Notes under the pieces: generated by a model | What the model saw: the letters and a program-made list of their open reading frames with translations, nothing else | Told to the model about the DNA's origin: nothing | The model's database searches: none | Shown here: positions 51,571-59,105 of the stretch, in pieces | Layout of the letters: each line of letters begins with the position of its first letter | Position numbering within the stretch: position 1 is the first letter of the stretch | From: Nodularia sp034931045 | Lineage (GTDB): Bacteria; Cyanobacteriota; Cyanobacteriia; Cyanobacteriales; Nostocaceae | Assembly (NCBI RefSeq): GCF_034931045.1 | Contig: NZ_JAYGHH010000001.1 | Coordinates: 1-64,000, forward strand | Length of the DNA stretch: 64,000 nucleotides | Direction of reading: 5' to 3' | Translations under genes and position numbers: made by a program

Positions 51571-51854
51571 AAGCTAATATCGTAGTTAGAAATAGTCCGA
51601 CTATCATAAATCTCTTTGACTATTTCTTCTGCTGTGCGTTCATCTTCCCAAGCACCATGTGTTTCTAGAAATGTGTCTAGTGGATGTGGCTTTTGTTTTT
51701 GGGTAGATGAGAAAGTTTTTTCATTTTCTATGTGTTGATTTTCTGTTTGTGGGTAATGCTTTTTGAGTAACTGAATAAAATCAAGTAGTAAGCTTTGAGC
51801 TTCTTCTGGTAAAGTATCAATATCTCTATATATTTCTTCAAATTTTGTTACCAT
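51567..51854 (-). CDS. DUF2281-like antitoxin
   Basis: The 95-residue protein begins FEEIYRDIDTLPEEAQSLLL then DFIQLLKKHYP, the amphipathic N-terminal helix pair shared with DUF2281 antitoxins. A hydrophilic linker and a C-terminal toxin-binding helix (WEDERTAEEIVKEIYDSR) follow. It is encoded directly before VapC with a 4-base overlap. Its promoter region (from about 51868) is a duplicated sequence that also precedes the antitoxin at 53291-53527. Confidence 0.82.
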   Translation of the reverse strand: MVTKFEEIYRDIDTLPEEAQSLLLDFIQLLKKHYPQTENQHIENEKTFSSTQKQKPHPLDTFLETHGAWEDERTAEEIVKEIYDSRTISNYDISL

Positions 51855-51867
51855 TATTAACTCCTAT

Positions 51868-52084
51868 ATTGAGTAAAATTTTCGGTATTATTTTATTATA
51901 ACTGAGGCGCACCGGATAATCTGGTAAACATGATGATTGACCTTTGCAACCTAAAGACACAAAGGATGTAGGGTGGGTTAGGCGCAGAGAATAATATGTT
52001 CAATGTGAAGATTTTTGTTTGCAACCTAACCAAGCATTTTAGCTTAGGTTATTGCTTTGGTGGGTTACGCGATCGCTAACCCAT
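51868..52084. repeat. 217-bp direct duplication, copy A (includes GTAGGGTGGGTTAG element copy 2)
   Basis: This sequence, beginning ATTGAGTAAAATTTTCGGTA, aligns without gaps to 53550-53766 with three mismatches by my reading. It contains the palindrome-ended element starting at 51968, whose right end here is degraded (CTAACCCATCATAA). It forms the upstream region of the minus-strand antitoxin at 51854 and touches the 3' end of the gene at 52084. Confidence 0.9.
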
Positions 52085-52638
52085 CATAACTGTGTTATCA
52101 TAACCTCTGAGGTCAGAGATGATAAGAAAACTATCATGTCTTGTATTAATGGGTGTTGTCGTAATATATTAATTTCTTGCTCATTGATATCGCTAAATAT
52201 TCTCTCGTTTATTGACTGTTGTTTTCCTAAGACTGTCTCTAAAAATTCTTTAGGTTTACTTTGGGCAAATTGCCATTCTAAATTATTAAATTTCCTTTGT
52301 GCTATTTTCTCAATTAATGATTTATCTTGTAACAATAAAATTTCTAATTGAGGAACAGCCAAAAATAATTGAAAGGGAGTACCAGAAGATGCTTGATTTA
52401 ATACATAATTAATTAAATCTTGCTTTTCAAATACTTGAGATTCGTTATCTGTATCTGCATCGATGACAAGAACAACTGGTATTTTTCGAGTCGCTAGAAG
52501 TGAAGTAGCTAAAGAACGCGCTCTGTAAGAACTTTCACCTGCTATAAATTGAATATCTTGAATTAGATTTTTTGGCAGTAATTTCTGTAAAATCTCTATA
52601 TTTGTTTCACTTTCTGCAATCATATATGCTAGTGTCAT
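52084..52638 (-). CDS. TOPRIM-like protein of an uncharacterised two-gene module
   Basis: The 184-residue protein has LAYMIAESETNIEILQKLLP near the start, with an acidic residue in the position of the TOPRIM glutamate. VVLVIDADTDNES follows, a hydrophobic strand ending in D-x-D as in TOPRIM/OLD-type or DUF3226/DUF4276-like proteins. Helical, charged sequence makes up the rest. No name can be given with confidence. The ATG overlaps the stop codon of an upstream minus-strand frame (ATGA), which implies translational coupling to a partner whose 5' part is missing. Its tail ends at the edge of the 217-bp duplication. Confidence 0.55.
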   Translation of the reverse strand: MTLAYMIAESETNIEILQKLLPKNLIQDIQFIAGESSYRARSLATSLLATRKIPVVLVIDADTDNESQVFEKQDLINYVLNQASSGTPFQLFLAVPQLEILLLQDKSLIEKIAQRKFNNLEWQFAQSKPKEFLETVLGKQQSINERIFSDINEQEINILRQHPLIQDMIVFLSSLTSEVMITQL

Positions 52639-52811
52639 GAAAAACTCTCCGTTATAATGTCGTAGTTAGGGATACCTTTATGAACACAAACACGATATTT
52701 CTTGACTAGGGATTTACAGATAAATTTATATTGTAGTGAATATTCAATTTCTTCTCCTCCCCACAATAGAATAGTTTGAGGAGCAACAAACCCTGTTAAA
52801 GTTACGGTGGC
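52635..52811 (-). pseudogene. 3' remnant of the partner gene upstream of the TOPRIM-like protein
   Basis: The frame (ATVTLTGFVAPQTILLWGGE then SLQYKFICKSLVKKYRVCVH and on to DIITESFS-stop) is open for 58 codons, has no start and ends in a 4-base ATGA overlap with the next gene. Upstream it runs into a TAA at 52812-52814. It appears to be the C-terminal end of a longer protein. I cannot place its family. Confidence 0.45.
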
Positions 52812-52887
52812 TTATGTAAATCCAGTGCGACTAAACACGCTACCAATAGCTATTGCTGGTCTTCGTAGTAGTTGAATCAAAATTCAA

Positions 52888-53301
52888 TTAAACCAATGGA
52901 TTGATAATTCTTACTTTATTTTCTATTAGCTGATTATGTTGCATATCTTCTGAGTAGATGATGGAACATTCATTTATTAAAGCTGTAGCTATAATCAGAC
53001 TATCCCAATAAGAATAATGATATTTTGCATTAATTTCTAATGCTTGTATAACCTCTGTTGTGTTAATTGGCTGAATCAAAAAAGTGTTAACTATATCTGA
53101 TATTATTGTTATAGCATCTGCTTTTGATGTGAATTTTTTTCTGGTTAAAACATGAAATAATTCACCCAAAATCTGAGTGCTAACTAGAAGCAATGAAGAA
53201 TTATTTTTTAAGATTTCTGCAACTTGCTGGGATTTTTTGGGCGGATTTTTTGCATAAAGATAAATCCAGAGATTGGTATCGAGAAAAATTTTATCTGTCA
53301 T
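52888..53301 (-). CDS. vapC: VapC-type PIN domain toxin
   Basis: The 137-residue protein MTDKIFLDTNLWIYLYAKNP carries the D-T-N turn of PIN nucleases, VSTQILGELFHVLTRKK (glutamate), HYSYWDSLIIATAL (W-D-S, second aspartate) and IIYSEDMQHNQLI (third acidic site). It overlaps its antitoxin gene by 11 bases. It looks intact. Confidence 0.9.
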   Translation of the reverse strand: MTDKIFLDTNLWIYLYAKNPPKKSQQVAEILKNNSSLLLVSTQILGELFHVLTRKKFTSKADAITIISDIVNTFLIQPINTTEVIQALEINAKYHYSYWDSLIIATALINECSIIYSEDMQHNQLIENKVRIINPLV

Positions 53302-53527
53302 ATATTTCTTCTCGATTAAATTTATAGTCTGGGGGAAGTGGGAAGGAGTAGTTATTAACTCGCTGTAGAAATTGCTGTATTTTTGATTCTTCAGAATCTA
53401 TTGCTTGAGTAGATTCACTAGGTTCGAGAATCATAATTTGTATGGTTTTACCTTCTAATTCGGAACTTAGCTTTTCACTCAAAACAAGTTCGCCGTTTGT
53501 ACAGGTTGCTTGGATGATTTGCAGCAT
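53291..53527 (-). CDS. antitoxin paired with PIN toxin
   Basis: The 78-residue protein starts MLQIIQATCTNGELVLSEKL with a short beta-strand-rich AbrB/Phd-like beginning (G-x-L-x-L-x-E-x-L). A disordered middle and a C-terminal toxin-binding segment (FPLPPDYKFNREEIYDR) follow. The gene precedes and overlaps the PIN toxin. Its upstream sequence is copy B of the 217-bp duplication. Confidence 0.8.
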   Translation of the reverse strand: MLQIIQATCTNGELVLSEKLSSELEGKTIQIMILEPSESTQAIDSEESKIQQFLQRVNNYSFPLPPDYKFNREEIYDR

Positions 53528-53549
53528 TATGACTAACCTTAAGTTTTAA

Positions 53550-53771
53550 ATTGAGTAAAATTTTCGGTATTATTTTATTATAACTGAGGCGCACCGGATA
53601 ATCTGGTAAACATGATGATTGACCTTTGCAACCTAAAGACACAAAGGATGTAGGGTGGGTTAGGCGCAGAGAATAATATGTTCAATGTGAAGATTTTTGT
53701 TTGCAACCTAACCCACCATTTTAGGTTAGGTTATTGCTTTGGTGGGTTACGCGATCGCTAACCCACCCTAC
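53550..53771. repeat. 217-bp direct duplication, copy B, with intact GTAGGGTGGGTTAG element
   Basis: This copy pairs with 51868-52084. It contains the complete 122-bp element 53650-53771, whose 14-bp ends GTAGGGTGGGTTAG and CTAACCCACCCTAC are perfect inverted repeats. The interior has a further hairpin (CCTAACCCACCATTTTAGGTTAGG region). The two direct copies bracket a 1.5-kb segment containing the PIN pair and the TOPRIM-like gene. Confidence 0.9.
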
Positions 53772-53795
53772 TGGCTGTTCAAGTTTAGCTACTTG

Positions 53796-55418
53796 TTAGT
53801 CCATGTGCATAGAAAACTCACCAAAGTATGTTTTCAACCGAGTTTTAATTTCATTTTGGTCACTACCTTTAGCCAGCCTAACAACATACCCAGGAAGTTC
53901 ACCATCTTTGAGACCAAAGCACCCACTTATTCGTTGAGCCAAAGATTTACGATTATAATACTTTAGTAAATCGTTGTAATCCTTCATCTCGATTATTTTT
54001 TCAAAAAGTCTCTTGCTAGAGTTATAAATGCTAGATACATTAATATGTTCAATAAGTTTATTCAAAGCTTCTTGAAGTTTTATCTCACCTTTGGATTTGT
54101 CGTCAAATAGATTTAATTTGAATTTTATTTCTCTAGCAGTTCTTAGTGATATTTGCGTTTCTAATTCTAATTTAAGTTCTTTGAACACAAAAGCAGAAAC
54201 TTTTTTAAAATCATCGTCAGGATTTCTGGCAAGTTTCTGGCTAACAAGTTCTAAAATTTCAGGAGTCAAAAACAGGTTTTCTACTTCAGCGACTTCTAGA
54301 ACGTAAATTCCATCGTTCAAAAGTTCTTCAATTTCTTTTTCAACTCTTCGGTCTCTATCAATAATTCCATAAATATCCAAATGATGGAATTGATTACTAG
54401 CTTTAAGAGCCTTAACAGATTGGATAACTTGTGTACAACTACCCTTTGGAATTACCAGAAAGTTACTGAGTAATGATCTGTAAAGGCTTACATCAAAACT
54501 GCCATTTTGTCCTTCCACAAAAACAACATTCTTCCTACTACCAAGGATTTGGAGAAGCAACTCTTCTGGTAAACCATCTACCTTTTCAATCCGTTGCCAA
54601 TCCCAATTATTACCATCATACGACTTCAGCCATATTTTTTCCGCACTTTCTTGTGCTGCGGCAAAATCAAGGTCATGAGTAAGATATACAAAAAGACAAT
54701 CTGGGCGTAATTTTTCAATATCAGACCACAAAGGAGCTTGAATAGATTTGTGTAAATGAAGCTCTGGCTCGTCAATAACAATTATACCATTTTCAGGTGC
54801 TGCTAGACATTGGCCAATTAGGTAGAATATAACCCTTTCTCCATCACTCATTTCAGAAGAGTTATACCTGTTTTCAGAAGAGTCTCGAATTTGAGTTTTT
54901 ATTACTAAACCACTAATAATTAATTCTCGATGGGGAAGAATTTTCTCCCACACCTCTTTTACCTGATCAAGTTTAGTTGTGAGCGGTTCTATACGTTCTT
55001 CACTTGCTTTTGCTGCGTTACAGTATTCTGCATTCTTCTCCGTTTGTTCAGAAAAAAGATAACCCATCAATTTGTCAAAATCGTTCAGTAACGAAATAGC
55101 TGGTTTGTTCTGCCATCGCTGACTCAGTTTATAATATTCGTAATTTTCACTAACATCATCATCATTAAGATCCGCATATCCACACAGCAAAACTTTCTTT
55201 GCTTGATTGATAGATGTAGCTATTGTTGTGTCTGGCATTGATAATGACTTTTGTGCTGAAATACGATGTACCCTTTTTGGATACTCTGAATCAATCCAAA
55301 CGCCTAATCTAGTTTTTCCTGAGCCATTAGCACCGATAAACAACAAACTACTATTAGTTGATAACTCTTTTTTTTCACCTGTTATTGTAGGTAACTTTAA
55401 TTGAAATTTAAATTCCAT
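53796..55418 (-). CDS. single-chain AAA ATPase + DUF4435 (TOPRIM-like) protein, fused PARIS-like
   Basis: The roughly 540-residue protein (start MEFKFQLKLP at 55418) has an ABC/AAA15-type ATPase with Walker A GANGSGKT (29-36), signature SEMSDGERVIF (188-198), Walker B GIIVIDEPELHLHK (211-224) and H-loop THDLDFA. It continues into a C-terminal domain with KNVVFVEGQNGS (E302) and LDIYGIIDRDRR (D354, D356), the TOPRIM-like acidic set of DUF4435, then a helical tail. In PARIS anti-phage systems these two units are AriA and AriB, usually separate genes but fused in some. Assignment to that system is by domain order only. It is monocistronic at the end of the TA island. Confidence 0.75.
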   Translation of the reverse strand: MEFKFQLKLPTITGEKKELSTNSSLLFIGANGSGKTRLGVWIDSEYPKRVHRISAQKSLSMPDTTIATSINQAKKVLLCGYADLNDDDVSENYEYYKLSQRWQNKPAISLLNDFDKLMGYLFSEQTEKNAEYCNAAKASEERIEPLTTKLDQVKEVWEKILPHRELIISGLVIKTQIRDSSENRYNSSEMSDGERVIFYLIGQCLAAPENGIIVIDEPELHLHKSIQAPLWSDIEKLRPDCLFVYLTHDLDFAAAQESAEKIWLKSYDGNNWDWQRIEKVDGLPEELLLQILGSRKNVVFVEGQNGSFDVSLYRSLLSNFLVIPKGSCTQVIQSVKALKASNQFHHLDIYGIIDRDRRVEKEIEELLNDGIYVLEVAEVENLFLTPEILELVSQKLARNPDDDFKKVSAFVFKELKLELETQISLRTAREIKFKLNLFDDKSKGEIKLQEALNKLIEHINVSSIYNSSKRLFEKIIEMKDYNDLLKYYNRKSLAQRISGCFGLKDGELPGYVVRLAKGSDQNEIKTRLKTYFGEFSMHMD

Positions 55419-55504
55419 AATTGAATAGTTCAAAATTATGTAATAACTATTTATTAGTTTATTATAAGCCCCACCCAAGTGTAAACCTAGATGGGGTATC
55501 AATA

Positions 55505-57709
55505 TTAATGCACTAACTCAATAGCGCGCTTAGTCAACGCCTCAGCAGTCAAGCCATTAAACGCCATCAACTCACCAGCACTGGCGGTAGTTTCCCCACG
55601 CTTCCAGGCGAAAGTATCACGCTTGCAATTACTGCGTAACATAATTGGTTCCAGCATCGCCGCAGCACCACCAGTTACACCAATTAAGGCACTTCCATCA
55701 AATAATTCGGCAAATTTGGCATCATCCATAAAATTGCCATCGGCTTCTGAACAAGTTTCCCAAGCAGTATCTTCAGGACGATACAAACGGCGAGGATTGA
55801 TAATAGAAATAATCTTCACTCCAATACCTTCAGTTTCTAAGAAAGCCGCCGCTTCAAATACAGGAATTAATGTCATATCGCCAATGACTGCAAACACAAC
55901 TTGTTTATCTCCTGGCACTTCTTGTAATAAGATTGCACCATCTTCTAAACCTTGCCGAGTTTGTGCTAAAGTTGTGCGAATTGGTAACGGTGACTTACTG
56001 GCTGTAATCACAATTCCCTTATTCTTTGTTTGCAAAGCCCAGTCATAACAGCCTTGGATACTGTTAGCATCAGGGGGAAATAATGGAAAGACGTTTCCAT
56101 TCCGCATCAGTGAGGCAAAGTAAGCTTCAATTTCCGGGCGTTGGTGTGTCCAACCGTTGCGCCCTTGCTCTAATGCTCCGGCTGTAAATAATGTTATGCT
56201 AGACGGTGTTTGACGGCGCAATTCTGCCATTGCTTGGATGACTGTTTGCCAAATTGGTACACCGTTGATGGCAAAAGATTCATAAGAACACCATAATGTT
56301 CTCGCACCCATTAAGGCTAAACCAGCCGCTAAACCTGCACAAGCATCTTCACTTAATGGTTCATAAACTTGTCCGTTTGGTGCTTGATGATAGGTTTCAT
56401 CGGTGGTGGGGTGAATGATTTTTAATGCTTCATTAATGTTACCAATTCCTGATGCGGCGTTACCGTCGGCGTTGGTGACTAAGAAGTTACTATCTTTTTT
56501 ACCCACATATCCCACTAATTTACCCATTACGGTTGTGGCAACTTTGGGATCTCCACCTACTGGATATTCTTCTAACGGTAATTGTCCTAAATCTGCTAAA
56601 GGTAATTCAAATTCTGTGACTACTGTTTTGGCTGCGGGACCTCCTCCGGCGCGTTCTGCATTTGTGCGGACTAATTCCCAAGCTTCTACTGATAAAGCAC
56701 GGGTTTTTAATGCACTGATAATGTGCGGCGCATCTAGGGTATCTTTAGGATAAAGGTTGTGAGATTGGGAACCCAGGGCGTGAACTCCTGCGCCTTTGAG
56801 TTGTTTAATGATGAATACCGTTAACTGTCCATTCATCGCAGAATGGGCGGCTTTATCCATACCTAAAAGTACGGCTTTGGTGAAGGCTAGGCGCTGCTCG
56901 AAGGAAAAGACGGTACTATCTACATAATCCCCTGGTTGGTTTTGGTCGTCAAAGTCTTTCGCATCGACTAATACGACTTCCGCAAAACCGTTTCCTTGCC
57001 AGTAGGCTTTCATTTCGGCGTTGGTTTTGAGGGAAACCATACTATGATGTTCTTGGCTGTAACCATTCCACACCATGACAGGTAAGAAGTTGGTGACGCT
57101 GGGATAAGCTGTGTTAAAGTGTGCCATTGAACTCACAATATAAGGCTCACCCAATCCACCATCACCCACAGTAAAGGGGAATAATTTATCTTGATGCAGC
57201 AGTGCGGCGGACATAGCAAAGTGTTGTCCTTGTCCTAGAGGTCCAGCCGGTGCGAGAATACCAGGGATGAAACCGGAAAGGTGTCCTAATAGTCCGTGCT
57301 TTTCTCGGAAGCGATCGCGCAATTGCTGTACTGTAGAGATGCCCATGTCTTCCAAGGAACGATCCAAAAACATGGCACTATAGAATCCAGGGGCGTGGTG
57401 TCCCACTTCGGTGATAATATTCTTATGACCCAGCATCACTAGGGCTGCATAAGCTTCGGCTTGACTGGCAAAACCGCCAGGGTGTCCAGATGCCTTACTA
57501 GCTGTAACTTGCAATGTTAGATAGCGGAGAGCATCAGCAGCAAGTAAAGTTTGATAGACAGCTGCGGGATCTGTAGGGTCTGCGATCGCCTTCTTGCCTG
57601 ACTCTATAGCTGGCATTATACCATATTTTTCAAAATTTGGTAACGCCGCACCAAAATATTGAATCCCTTCACAAAAATTAGGTAGCGATGAAGATGATTT
57701 TGATGTCAT
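55505..57709 (-). CDS. phosphoketolase-like TPP-dependent enzyme (transketolase superfamily)
   Basis: The roughly 734-residue protein has a thiamine diphosphate domain with KASGHPGGFASQAEA, VGHHAPGFYSAMF, and the TPP/Mg site VGDGGLGEP followed about 30 residues later by the N of VMVWNGYSQEHHS. The second half has PLSEDACAGLAAGLALMGAR, SYESFAINGVPIWQ, GRNGWTHQRPEIEAYF and FPLFPPDANS, close in pattern to phosphoketolase. It lacks the exact N-terminal signatures of classical Xfp, so a divergent phosphoketolase or transketolase-like activity on sugar phosphates is the safest reading. I prefer the ATG at 57709 (MTSKSSSS), preceded by AAGG, to the one at 57736. Confidence 0.72.
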   Translation of the reverse strand: MTSKSSSSLPNFCEGIQYFGAALPNFEKYGIMPAIESGKKAIADPTDPAAVYQTLLAADALRYLTLQVTASKASGHPGGFASQAEAYAALVMLGHKNIITEVGHHAPGFYSAMFLDRSLEDMGISTVQQLRDRFREKHGLLGHLSGFIPGILAPAGPLGQGQHFAMSAALLHQDKLFPFTVGDGGLGEPYIVSSMAHFNTAYPSVTNFLPVMVWNGYSQEHHSMVSLKTNAEMKAYWQGNGFAEVVLVDAKDFDDQNQPGDYVDSTVFSFEQRLAFTKAVLLGMDKAAHSAMNGQLTVFIIKQLKGAGVHALGSQSHNLYPKDTLDAPHIISALKTRALSVEAWELVRTNAERAGGGPAAKTVVTEFELPLADLGQLPLEEYPVGGDPKVATTVMGKLVGYVGKKDSNFLVTNADGNAASGIGNINEALKIIHPTTDETYHQAPNGQVYEPLSEDACAGLAAGLALMGARTLWCSYESFAINGVPIWQTVIQAMAELRRQTPSSITLFTAGALEQGRNGWTHQRPEIEAYFASLMRNGNVFPLFPPDANSIQGCYDWALQTKNKGIVITASKSPLPIRTTLAQTRQGLEDGAILLQEVPGDKQVVFAVIGDMTLIPVFEAAAFLETEGIGVKIISIINPRRLYRPEDTAWETCSEADGNFMDDAKFAELFDGSALIGVTGGAAAMLEPIMLRSNCKRDTFAWKRGETTASAGELMAFNGLTAEALTKRAIELVH

Positions 57710-57736
57710 ACTGAGTACCTTATAAACAGAGAACAA

Positions 57737-58120
57737 TTGATGAATTTAACAAGAATTTTACATCTTTGAGGTAATCAGAACTTATTGCATTTTCACAAGA
57801 TCAGGATAAGGACTTTAAATCGTTGGCTGACAAATACTGAATTGTTTAAGTAGTATTACTGTTCTAAATACCATCAGCTTTATACTAACAATCTCAGAAA
57901 TTTAATTTTTACCAAATTGGAATGCTCTCCAATGCACAAAATTTTTATCAAATCGTGCAGCCAAAAATAGCCATAAATTTACAGTGCAAGTCCTTGGTTG
58001 AAAATGATCGTTTATAGTCTTCTGAGATACTCATATTTGCATATATCTTGCTATAGATACGTTCTTGACTGTCCAGAGTTTAAAGTAACCAGTATATAGA
58101 ACTGAGGAACGCCAAATTTC
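57737..58120. other. divergent intergenic region, no gene seen
   Basis: These 384 bases lie between the divergently transcribed phosphoketolase-like and DUF2993 genes and must hold both promoters. The sequence is AT-rich with stops in every frame. I find no clear operator palindrome, riboswitch or RNA gene. Confidence 0.5.
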
Positions 58121-58888
58121 ATGTCAGAGAACCAACGCTTAGAAGAACAGTTTGTATCACAGGAAGCAAAACGAAGAGTATCGGAAAAACTAGATACAGC
58201 TGAACAAATTGATGTAGATGTACAAACTGATGTCTTCAAAATTGTTCAGGGACAAGCCGAGAAGGTTTCAGTTGCGGGTCAGGGATTGGTAATACAAAAA
58301 AATATCCGGGTGCAGGAAATCAAACTGCAAACAGATAATATTGCCATTAATCCTTTAAGTGCTATTTTCGGTCAAATTGAACTAAATGAACCAGTAAATG
58401 CAATTGCGCGTATTATATTAACAAAAACAGATATCAACCTGGCTTTAACTTCTGAGCTAATTCGTAATTTAATAGCAAACTTTCCTTTAAATGTAAATGG
58501 CGAAATTGTCACTTTTAAGCCCCAACATACTGATATATTTTTACCTGGAGATGGCAAAATCGGTTTCAATGCCACAGGGCTATTCAAATCAGAGAAAAAT
58601 ACTCGTTTCTTAGGTGTGACGCTGACTTTTCGCCCCCGGACTAATTCTCATCCCATTTTATTGGAAAGTGTCACCTGTACTGAAGGAGAAGGAATTTCTG
58701 TAGAATTAATTTTAGCATTCATGCAGAAAATAAAAGAACTAGCAAATAAACCGTTTCTGATGTGGGAAGATATAGCATTTCGGATTATAAATCTGGAAAT
58801 TGGACAGGATAGTATAATATTCATGCTTGAAGCTAATGTGAAGCAAATTTCCGCATCACAAATTGAGTTTATTAACCAGCTTCATTAG
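58121..58888 (+). CDS. DUF2993 (LmeA-like) protein
   Basis: The 255-residue protein fits DUF2993, a family of phospholipid-binding beta-rich proteins. It has QIDVDVQTDVFKIVQGQAEK, GLVIQKNIRVQEIKLQTDNI, INPLSAIFGQIELNEPVNA and ARIILTKTDINLALTSELIR. No signal peptide is visible, so unlike mycobacterial LmeA it seems cytoplasmic or peripheral. It lies 217 bases upstream of crtO in the same orientation; a link to carotenoid or membrane metabolism is only suggestive. Confidence 0.75.
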   Translation: MSENQRLEEQFVSQEAKRRVSEKLDTAEQIDVDVQTDVFKIVQGQAEKVSVAGQGLVIQKNIRVQEIKLQTDNIAINPLSAIFGQIELNEPVNAIARIILTKTDINLALTSELIRNLIANFPLNVNGEIVTFKPQHTDIFLPGDGKIGFNATGLFKSEKNTRFLGVTLTFRPRTNSHPILLESVTCTEGEGISVELILAFMQKIKELANKPFLMWEDIAFRIINLEIGQDSIIFMLEANVKQISASQIEFINQLH

Positions 58889-59105
58889 TCATAATATATT
58901 TTCTCATCTCAGCAGATACACATTTATTTATGTAATAAGCCCCCAAGGAATTTGCGATCTGTGATACCCACCAGGGCTATAGAATGCCAAATTAGAGAGG
59001 ATACTAATTAAATGCAGGTTTATAGAGAATTGATACATAAAATTAGAATTTTCTTTCAGTAGCATTTATAATAATAGTTTATTACTATATTCGCAAGTTG
59101 CAAAT

